From a virus: a stretch of 37,124 nucleotides of DNA. The number at the start of each line of letters is the position of its first letter. Within the stretch, counting starts at the first letter, position 1. Under the pieces are notes generated by a model. It was not told the DNA's origin and searched no databases. It worked only from the letters and a program-made list of their open reading frames with translations. The stretch lies in the IMG/VR virus record IMGVR_UViG_3300030390_000743, positions 277-37,400 of that record; one strand, written 5' to 3'. The translations under genes were made by a program, and so were the position numbers. Shown here piece by piece: positions 30,923 to 37,124 of the stretch.

Positions 30923-31276
30923 TTAGTATTTCCAAATGGTTGGATCTGATCTACGATCAAGATGTATGAATGATGGAGTGTTTACTCCGATACCGCCCCA
31001 ACGGTGGTTTGATGCAATATCAATTAGATTCCATGCATCTTCTCCACTGACTGCAACATCTATAGCTCCAGGCTCACAGTGAGTACCAGGACCGTTGGGT
31101 TTCCGTTTTTCGATTTCGTGGTCAGGGCATCTATAACCTGAAGTTATTTTCATGGGTTTGCCGTAAGCACTTCTTAGCTCTTGCAGAGCTATCAAAAATT
31201 CCTCTGATAAATTCATCGAGCCACAGTGTTGACAAGCAAGTTCCTCATAAGAGAAATTACTCCACTGACTTTGCAT
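30923..31276 (-). CDS. M15-family peptidase, endolysin (117 aa; 130 if started at 31315)
   Basis: The zinc ligands of an M15/D-Ala-D-Ala carboxypeptidase-type domain are visible: His in GTHCEPGAID and Asp seven residues later, and the late His in FIHLD. ITSGYRCPDHE is the conserved substrate-side loop. NFSYEELACQHCG is the usual N-terminus, which favours ATG at 31276 over the upstream 31315. It should cut peptide crosslinks in peptidoglycan. The lack of a signal peptide fits release by the adjacent holin. Confidence 0.9.
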   Translation of the reverse strand: MQSQWSNFSYEELACQHCGSMNLSEEFLIALQELRSAYGKPMKITSGYRCPDHEIEKRKPNGPGTHCEPGAIDVAVSGEDAWNLIDIASNHRWGGIGVNTPSFIHLDRRSDPTIWKY

Positions 31277-31583
31277 CTCGTTGAATTGTGATTTGTTTGT
31301 TATCGACATCGACATATAAAATTTCTACCATTACTGGTAGCTCCAGTTGTGCTTTAGACAAGCAACGGTTAATGTTTGGGTTGTGTGTTGGTTTGTGGTT
31401 CTTGCGTTGAGATTGATACTTCACATCAAAGTATCTTCTCTCTCCAGTAGTTTTGTTAAAGGTAATTATATCTATCGGTCCTAAACCACCAGCAGCTGTG
31501 AAGCATAAGATGTTAGGATCGTTGGCTAAGTGAGCCAAAGCTAATGCTTCAGCCACGAGGCCCCTTACATTACTTAAAGCCAT
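31257..31583 (-). CDS. PD-(D/E)XK nuclease-like protein (108 aa)
   Basis: Glu12 in GLVAEALALAH, Asp38 in GLGPIDIITF and DVK at 53-55 in YFDVKYQSQR are spaced as in small PD-(D/E)XK enzymes such as Holliday-junction resolvases and T7 gp3-type nucleases. It is a second nuclease of this fold, lying among lysis genes. It may resolve branched DNA before packaging or degrade host DNA. It overlaps the start of the M15 gene. Confidence 0.78.
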   Translation of the reverse strand: MALSNVRGLVAEALALAHLANDPNILCFTAAGGLGPIDIITFNKTTGERRYFDVKYQSQRKNHKPTHNPNINRCLSKAQLELPVMVEILYVDVDNKQITIQRDAKSVE

Positions 31584-31787
31584 TTACATAAATGATCGAT
31601 ACAGTAGGGTTATCAATCCACTAAATAATATAGTAGATACAGTTATCAAAAATTTTGTGATTCGAGATAGGTCCAAGGAAAAATGATACATGTGGTTATT
31701 TGTAAGGGTGTCAATTTTTTGATGAATAAGTTTAATTTCACCACGGAGTTCTATAATCATCTCCTTGTTGGATTGCTCCCCAGACAT
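31584..31787 (-). CDS. Coiled-coil protein with C-terminal membrane helix (67 aa)
   Basis: An N-terminal charged helix (EMIIELRGEIKLIHQKIDTL) precedes a C-terminal membrane helix (ITKFLITVSTILFSGLITLL) and a short basic end. This resembles DUF1515/haemolysin XhlA-type small phage proteins involved in lysis. It lies between the gene before the nuclease and a fibre-adjacent gene, with single-base overlaps. Confidence 0.7.
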   Translation of the reverse strand: MSGEQSNKEMIIELRGEIKLIHQKIDTLTNNHMYHFSLDLSRITKFLITVSTILFSGLITLLYRSFM

Positions 31788-32101
31788 TAGCTATCTGATA
31801 AAGTTGATACGTCAAAAGAACCATCAGTAGTTTCAACTACTGCATCAGCAGTCCATACGGTGTACTTTTTATTGTACATATCATCCCAATGGGCTACGTC
31901 AAATAAACCAAGTATCTCAGCCTTAGTGTAACCACTAGGGGCTTTAGATGGTGTGTCTATTTTAACATTACCACTAAAGGTATGTGGATGAGTAGTCTTA
32001 GTATATTTATATTCAACAGACCATTCCATTACATGCCCATCAGCATTTTTTTTAGGGATTGCTGATACCCATGCTTTTGTTGCGTCAGATGCGTGTGACA
32101 T
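31787..32101 (-). CDS. Conserved-type hypothetical, fibre-adjacent (104 aa)
   Basis: WVSAIPKKNADGHVMEWSVE, a KIDTPSKAPSGYTKAEIL stretch and AHWDDMYNKKY match a small protein pattern common behind tail fibre genes in marine phages. It is soluble and beta-rich. It follows the fibre stop by 1 nt with an AAAAGGAGAAT ribosome site. A role as fibre or tail accessory is plausible but unproven. Confidence 0.75.
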   Translation of the reverse strand: MSHASDATKAWVSAIPKKNADGHVMEWSVEYKYTKTTHPHTFSGNVKIDTPSKAPSGYTKAEILGLFDVAHWDDMYNKKYTVWTADAVVETTDGSFDVSTLSDS

Positions 32102-32102
32102 A

Positions 32103-35100
32103 TTATTCTCCTTTTAGAGTGCTTATTTCTTGTTGTAGAGTTGTAACAGTAGCCGACAACTCTTGTACGGCTTTTACTAAGATAGGTACAAACTTTTCAT
32201 ATTTCATACCATACATTTTACCATCACTAGATAAAGTAGTGACTAAATTAGTTTTATCTGCAATTTTATATCCAGCAGCTTTTTCTAAAGTTTCTACTTC
32301 TTGTGCTTTAAATCCTATGTCTAACCAATCTTCTTTATGAGTGCCATCATTAGTAATATTATCTAAATTCGTATGGTTTCTTTCTGTATCTAAAACATAG
32401 TTAATTCGTTTATCCCATCTGTAAGTAACTGGATTAAGATTATTAACAAAATCTAAGCCAATGTCTAAAGAAGTAAAATCTGTTTTATCTCTTTCATCAG
32501 AAGCCGCAGTTACACTTACTTGTGCATTAATTGTTGCAACACTTTCATCACCTAGATTAAGAATATTACTGGCAGTAGTTACTGCACCGCCAGGACTACC
32601 TGACCTACCAGCATCGTGACCTATGCAAGTATTATTACTACCTGATGTAATTTCAATTCCAGCTTTATTACCAATACAAGTATTACTAGCACCACCAGCA
32701 ATAACTTTACCAGCTTGGTCACCTATAACAGTATTGTCATTACCAGTCATTACTCCAATTCCAGCATCTTTACCAATTATAACATTTGAAGAGCCAGTAG
32801 TTAAACCAGTTCCAGCATTATAACCCATAGCTGTGTTGTTATCACCCGAAGTCAAAGCATCTAAAGTATCATTACCAATAGCTACATTAAATTCACCGCC
32901 ATTGATTGCACCGCCTAAAGCATTTCTACCGATAGCTAAATTATGGTTTTCTGCATCTGCGTTATCATAAGCATCTTTACCGATCCCAATATTAGAATCT
33001 CCACCAGCATTAATAAGTCCAGCGTTAACACCTATAAAAGTATTATTTGCTGCTGTAGTTGCCGCTCCAGCTTTATAGCCGACAGCAGTTAAATCATTTC
33101 CTTGTAGAGCCTTTCCAGCTTCAAAACCAATTAAAGTTGCATTACCACCATCTGTCATAGATCCACCAGCGTGATAACCAATAGCCACATTGTTATCACC
33201 AGAAGTCAAAGCATCTAGTGAAGCATTACCGATTGCTACGTTAAACTCTCCACCATTGATTGCTCCACCTAGTGCATTAGAACCAATAGCTAGGTTGTTG
33301 TTTTCAGTATCAGCATTATCATATGCTTGATAACCTATGGCAATAATATTACTACCTGTTGTATTATCGTTTCCTGCACTGTGCCCAATCATAATTGATT
33401 CACTCATAGTAGTTGCGGCTTGTGCCGTAAGATTACCAACAGCAACATTGTAAGCAGAAGTTCCTATTCCTGTACCAGCGGCTAAATATCCAATATATGT
33501 ATTTTCAGTGGCAGTAGTTACTTCTTTACCAGCACTCCAACCTACTATTGTACTTTTGCTTGCGGAAGTTAAATCTTGACCAGCTAAACGGCCTATGACA
33601 ACATTTTGTGCACCAGTTAAAACACCAGTGCCTGCTGCAAAAGAACCCATTATTGTATTCTCTCCACCTGAAGTTAAAGCTCCACCAGCACCATAGCCAA
33701 CAGCCACATTATTATCGGCTGTAGTTATTGCATCTAATGCAGTTAATCCATACGCCGTATTAAACCCAGCAGTATCATCTGTACCTGAAACATCATGGGT
33801 ATATATAGAATTGTCAGAAGAATAAAAAGGAATACCAGCAAGAGTTTGAACTGTACCAGCAGCACCTATAGTAACTGAATTAGTGCCACCATTTACAAAG
33901 ATTGCATTAGCGTTATCATTGGATTCTACTCTGAAGTCTATGTCTTGTGAGTCATCATTGAATACAGTTTCAGGGGTTACAGAACCCATCCATATTCTAC
34001 TTCTAGCTGTTCCTGCTAACATAACTGACGCAAGCATAGCACCATCTTCTTCACCATCAGTTACATCTTCAACAAAACTAAATATATTAGCTACAGTAAT
34101 ATCCTGTGAAGCACTATTCCTAGCATCAAATTTTATGTAACCTGCTTGGTCTCCATCAGCAGGTGAAGCAGAGTTTCTATATAATTTTAATACTGGACCT
34201 ATGTTTTCATCTTCATCTGTTGATGTTAATGTGAGTAAATCATAATTACCTGAACCTATAATTGTCAATGAACTATCAGGTATAAAAACATTTGTATTTT
34301 CATCTATTGTTATTGCAGGAGTAGTACCAAGAGTATTACCAAGACCAATAACTAAATCATCAGTTGAATCATCAAGTCCTATGTAAAAGTCTTGTGCATT
34401 ACCATCAAATAAAATCTTAGCATCTTCAGCACCACCATCACCTATTGTAAGTGTTGGTGTCGTTCCACCTATTGATGAAGCTGCATTAGATGCAAAGCCA
34501 CCATTAAATACTGTAGCTGCGGTAGTTGTTAATACACCAGTGACTAAAGCAGTAGTTGCCATATTAACTGCACCATCAATATCTACGACATCAAGGTTAG
34601 TAGTACCGTCAACATCTAAATCACCATTAAAGTCTGCATTACCAGCAAGTGTAAGTGTAGTGGCCATATCAACAGCACCGTCTATATCCACTACATCTAA
34701 ATTAGCTGTACCAGCAACATCTATTGCTCCACTAATATCTAAAGTGGCAGCATCAAGTTCACCAGTAATAGTTAAATTTCTTTGTCCTGTAGTATCTTTA
34801 CTTGCATCTGTGGTCACTACTTTACTAGCTATTGCTGTACCAGCAGTTAAACCATCTAATAATTCTAGTTCAGCTTCTGCCAAGACTGCATTACCAGCAG
34901 TAAACCCACCACCACTTATCACTCCAGTAGTAGTAATAGTTGATGATCCAGTATCAATAGTGCCAAAGCCTGAAGTGATTGAACCTGAATTTAATGCACC
35001 AGTAGTAACAACATTAGAGCTACCAGCAATAGGACTATAGATAGCAGTTAAGTTAGTGCCACCAACAGTAATTGCATCAGCTTCTAATGTGCCGTCAAAG

Positions 35101-36518
35101 TCACCATCTACTGCATCAATATTACCTTTAAATATTGTAGCTGAAACTGTACCTGTACTTGGATTGTATGCAAAGTCTCCGTCTGATTCTAAGCCCACAT
35201 TACCAGTAGCCGAAGTATCTTCTATAAATGTTATTAAATTTTCTTCATTGGTATTTTCATTGTCTGCAACAGATACATGCGTAGAGTTTACAGCATTAGT
35301 TGCATTAGTGACTGTCACTCCAGCAATAACGGTATTAAGTGCAGTACCAGCAATAGTGATTGCATCAGCTTCTAATGTACCGTCAAAGTAGCCATCTTTA
35401 AATTCAAGTGCATCTGTACCTAAATCAACAATGGCATTAGTACCTGGAGTTAATGCTCCATCAGTTAAGACTAATTGTTTTTCATTACCAGCATAGAAAT
35501 TAATTGTATCAGCAGTTTCAAAATCAACTTTAGTTTGGTCATCTTCACCTATTTTAATATCAGTTGCTAGTAAGGATGTGATTCCAGTTTGAGCTGCATC
35601 TACAGTCAAAGTAACATTGTTGCCTGAAGCTGCTGAAGTTAAACCAGTACCACCTAAGATACCTAAGACTTCACTATCTAAATCAATAGCAATAGCCGAT
35701 GAACCATCAGATACATCTAAATCTTCAGCCGTGACAGTTGCATCCACATAAGCCTTAATAGATTGTTGAGTTGCTAATTGAGTTGCTGAGTCAGATGCCA
35801 GATTATCTTCATCAAGTATAGCTGTGCCTGAAACACCAGTGTTGATGACAGGGGAAGTTAAAGTTTTATTAGTCAGAGTTTCAGTACCAGTCAATGATAC
35901 TAGACTAGCTTCGGCTGGAGTTTGGTTAATGAAATGAGCTGTGCCACTATCAAATGCCAACACTTCGTTATCAGCTGGACTAGATAGAGTAACATCCGTC
36001 ATTTCAGTTAAGGTATCTAAGTTAGTAAATGCAGTAGCTTCAACATTACCTGATGCATCGAATGATAAGATTTTATTAGCACGAGCTGAGGCTGATGCAG
36101 TAGTTTCAGAATTAGTAATGGTATTAGATTTTGCTACTTTGAATGAACGGTCTACAGCTTCGGACACTTCTTGGACTTGCATTTGCAAGTTATCAAATTG
36201 GGTTTCCAAAGATTCAGCCAAGAACGGATCGTTTTCAATCAAGTCAGTCACTTGATTTTTAGTAGTGTTTCTGAATAATAAAATCGTTTCACCTGAAGCT
36301 GGGATATTGCCTGAAGTAAAGGTGACTGTGCCACCATTAGCACCAGCATCGGCTACGGTGTAATGGGTAGTTATAGTTTTAACAGTCTCTACACCAGTTG
36401 AGGCTTTGATGATAACCGTGATTTCTGAGGTTGAGTTTATGGGAAAGCTGTAAGTAAAAGCTGTAGTTGAGCCATCTCCACTGAAACTGTTTTTTATTAT
36501 AGTTGTTGATATTGTCAT
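32103..36518 (-). CDS. Tail fibre with T7 gp17-type N-terminus, repeated head domain and S74 chaperone (1,471 aa)
   Basis: Residues ~1-150 (FSGDGSTTAFTYSFPINSTS, GETILLFRNTTKNQ) are the T7 gp17 virion-attachment domain. Next come beta-helical repeats, including copies of DFDGTLEADAIT, and a YadA-like head (~910-1330) built from NVAIG--AG turns. The end, from SDERDK at ~1340, is the S74 intramolecular chaperone that trimerises the fibre and cleaves itself at the Ser, followed by a coiled-coil tail (VQELSATVTTLQQEISTLKG). Its promoter and a hairpin lie just upstream. It determines host attachment. Confidence 0.93.
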   Translation of the reverse strand: MTISTTIIKNSFSGDGSTTAFTYSFPINSTSEITVIIKASTGVETVKTITTHYTVADAGANGGTVTFTSGNIPASGETILLFRNTTKNQVTDLIENDPFLAESLETQFDNLQMQVQEVSEAVDRSFKVAKSNTITNSETTASASARANKILSFDASGNVEATAFTNLDTLTEMTDVTLSSPADNEVLAFDSGTAHFINQTPAEASLVSLTGTETLTNKTLTSPVINTGVSGTAILDEDNLASDSATQLATQQSIKAYVDATVTAEDLDVSDGSSAIAIDLDSEVLGILGGTGLTSAASGNNVTLTVDAAQTGITSLLATDIKIGEDDQTKVDFETADTINFYAGNEKQLVLTDGALTPGTNAIVDLGTDALEFKDGYFDGTLEADAITIAGTALNTVIAGVTVTNATNAVNSTHVSVADNENTNEENLITFIEDTSATGNVGLESDGDFAYNPSTGTVSATIFKGNIDAVDGDFDGTLEADAITVGGTNLTAIYSPIAGSSNVVTTGALNSGSITSGFGTIDTGSSTITTTGVISGGGFTAGNAVLAEAELELLDGLTAGTAIASKVVTTDASKDTTGQRNLTITGELDAATLDISGAIDVAGTANLDVVDIDGAVDMATTLTLAGNADFNGDLDVDGTTNLDVVDIDGAVNMATTALVTGVLTTTAATVFNGGFASNAASSIGGTTPTLTIGDGGAEDAKILFDGNAQDFYIGLDDSTDDLVIGLGNTLGTTPAITIDENTNVFIPDSSLTIIGSGNYDLLTLTSTDEDENIGPVLKLYRNSASPADGDQAGYIKFDARNSASQDITVANIFSFVEDVTDGEEDGAMLASVMLAGTARSRIWMGSVTPETVFNDDSQDIDFRVESNDNANAIFVNGGTNSVTIGAAGTVQTLAGIPFYSSDNSIYTHDVSGTDDTAGFNTAYGLTALDAITTADNNVAVGYGAGGALTSGGENTIMGSFAAGTGVLTGAQNVVIGRLAGQDLTSASKSTIVGWSAGKEVTTATENTYIGYLAAGTGIGTSAYNVAVGNLTAQAATTMSESIMIGHSAGNDNTTGSNIIAIGYQAYDNADTENNNLAIGSNALGGAINGGEFNVAIGNASLDALTSGDNNVAIGYHAGGSMTDGGNATLIGFEAGKALQGNDLTAVGYKAGAATTAANNTFIGVNAGLINAGGDSNIGIGKDAYDNADAENHNLAIGRNALGGAINGGEFNVAIGNDTLDALTSGDNNTAMGYNAGTGLTTGSSNVIIGKDAGIGVMTGNDNTVIGDQAGKVIAGGASNTCIGNKAGIEITSGSNNTCIGHDAGRSGSPGGAVTTASNILNLGDESVATINAQVSVTAASDERDKTDFTSLDIGLDFVNNLNPVTYRWDKRINYVLDTERNHTNLDNITNDGTHKEDWLDIGFKAQEVETLEKAAGYKIADKTNLVTTLSSDGKMYGMKYEKFVPILVKAVQELSATVTTLQQEISTLKGE
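32811..33323 (-). repeat. Internal duplication in the fibre head domain
   Basis: Two 53-residue stretches beginning AYDNADTENNNLAIG and AYDNADAENHNLAIG are 118 residues (354 nt) apart and share about 80% of residues, including the run NALGGAINGGEFNVAIGN. The DNA differs at many synonymous positions, so the duplication is old and kept at protein level. Confidence 0.85.
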
Positions 36519-36535
36519 AAGTTTGGTCCTAGGGT

Positions 36536-36567
36536 AAAAAAAAAGCCAGCATTATAGCCAGCTTTTA
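36536..36567 (-). terminator. Imperfect hairpin with T-run before the fibre gene
   Basis: On the minus strand, AAAAGC-TG-GC-TATAAT-GC-TG-GCTTTTTTTTT forms an interrupted stem followed by nine Us, so it can act as a Rho-independent terminator or attenuator. It lies between promoter PL2 and the fibre start, so transcription from upstream would be reduced unless read-through occurs. It may tune the fibre level. Confidence 0.5.
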
Positions 36568-36597
36568 GTTAAATCTTGGAATAGAATATTTGGTAAA

Positions 36598-36638
36598 TTA
36601 TATATAAATTACTAGGTTATTCGTGCCAAGATGTCAAA
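36598..36638 (-). promoter_or_regulatory. Leftward promoter PL2 for the fibre and lysis genes
   Basis: -35 TTGACA (36637-36632), a 17-bp spacer ending GGCACGAATAACC, -10 TAGTAA (36614-36609), and a second TATAAT at 36603-36598. The sequence matches PL1 (17691-17732) almost base for base over 42 bp, including the CGAATA element and the downstream box, while the surrounding DNA is not alike. It sits directly after the gp16-like stop. Confidence 0.68.
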
Positions 36639-36640
36639 AT

Positions 36641-37124
36641 TTAATTAATTCCTAATTCTTCTTTTGTTGGATTAATGTTTATTTCTAATGGTTTATTAGT
36701 AGATTTTTTTACATTATTAATTCTATTTAATGCATTTTTAGCTAAATCAATCATACCTTGATAAGATTGATCTATAAGTTGTCTTTTTTCATCAGGTGGT
36801 ATAGTTGGATTTTTATATACTAAATCTATTAATTCTCTAAAACCTTGCATTGCCGTTGCTTCTCCTTCTAATGATAATTGTAATATACCATCAGGTCCTT
36901 GTTCCGTGTTTAGACCTTCTTCAGTTAAGATTTTAAATTGTTTAATAATTTCATTAGGATCTGTTAATTTATTAATAGTATTAAATCTAATTTTTGCATC
37001 ATTAAAAGTTTCATAAAAAGTTTCAATATATTCAGAGCCTGATGATGGATTGCGTACTACAAAAGCCTTGATAAATGGAATATCGGATAATTTGTCTGTG
37101 GGTTTTATTGGATCTTTAACCGTA
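36641..37124 (-). CDS. Large internal virion protein, C-terminal part (continues from 1-3511)
   Basis: This is the 3' end of the gp16-position gene: bases 36641-37023 are unique, and 37024-37124 duplicate the left end. The reading frame is continuous across the join (minus-strand codons keep the same phase). The C-terminus is helical and polar, with GFRELIDLVYKNPTIPPDEK and ending TKEELGIN. It stops three bases before the PL2 -35 box. Confidence 0.88.
   Translation of the reverse strand, partial: TVKDPIKPTDKLSDIPFIKAFVVRNPSSGSEYIETFYETFNDAKIRFNTINKLTDPNEIIKQFKILTEEGLNTEQGPDGILQLSLEGEATAMQGFRELIDLVYKNPTIPPDEKRQLIDQSYQGMIDLAKNALNRINNVKKSTNKPLEININPTKEELGIN
37024..37124. repeat. Right copy of the terminal overlap
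   Basis: This is the second copy of bases 1-101, with G instead of A at the position matching base 99. It is the assembly overlap that shows the contig is circular. The true genome should be counted as 37,023 bp. Confidence 0.93.

Noticed and set aside
34540-35391. Long plus-strand frames of 111-166 codons opposite the tail fibre
   Set aside because: They mirror the repetitive codon pattern of the fibre gene, are low-complexity Ser/Val/Pro/Ala, and lack ribosome sites.
1-37124. tRNA genes or CRISPR arrays
   Set aside because: No cloverleaf-like segment with a GTTCGA-type loop and no regularly spaced repeat array was seen on either strand.

Overview
This window is the complete genome of a temperate, podovirus-like tailed phage, opened at an arbitrary point of a circular assembly. 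Bases 1-101 recur at 37024-37124 with one mismatch, so the unique circle is about 37,023 bp. The cut falls inside one large virion-protein gene. Its 5' part runs from 3511 down to 1, its 3' part ends at 36641, and the two halves join in frame to give 1,297 codons of protein. The DNA is AT-rich. Several small proteins resemble recurrent hypotheticals of marine phages, so a marine bacterial (perhaps alphaproteobacterial) host is plausible, but the sequence does not prove it.

Layout. (1) Late unit, all on the minus strand, reading from 17661 leftward through the junction to about 26144. In order it holds a small HGG/TGPK-type protein, small and large terminase, a string of very small proteins, portal, a Bbp19-like protein, a mini membrane protein, scaffold, capsid, a possible head protein, T7 gp11-like and gp12-like tail tube proteins, gp13/14/15/16-like internal virion proteins, a T7 gp17-type fibre with an S74 chaperone, then the lysis/secreted-protein region and a tyrosine integrase. 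(2) A rightward unit, 17830-19883, of small mostly unrecognised proteins. (3) A leftward early unit, 22908-19870, with a Cro-like regulator, a putative PD-(D/E)XK-fold protein, a PP-loop/PAPS-reductase-like enzyme, a DUF7220-like membrane protein, a winged-helix replication-type protein and a DUF6362-like protein. (4) A rightward recombination unit, 23168-26184, with a QxxxY-type PD-(D/E)XK exonuclease, an Erf/Rad52-like annealing protein, an SSB-tail protein, a DUF3310-like protein, a LexA-N-like HTH and zinc-ribbon proteins.

How it works together. Virion genes and their order are T7-like, but there is no phage RNA polymerase or DNA polymerase. Transcription and most replication must use host enzymes, and the early region is arranged like that of a lambdoid temperate phage. 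Three promoter-like sequences (left and right of 17750, and in front of the fibre gene) carry the same CGAATA element at exactly the same place in a 17-bp spacer, which suggests one regulator co-ordinates these units. A second set of ACC-N5-GGT-like sites lies in the 22909-23167 divergent control region beside the Cro-like gene. Lysis probably uses an M15 peptidase and a holin, with further membrane and secreted proteins around them.
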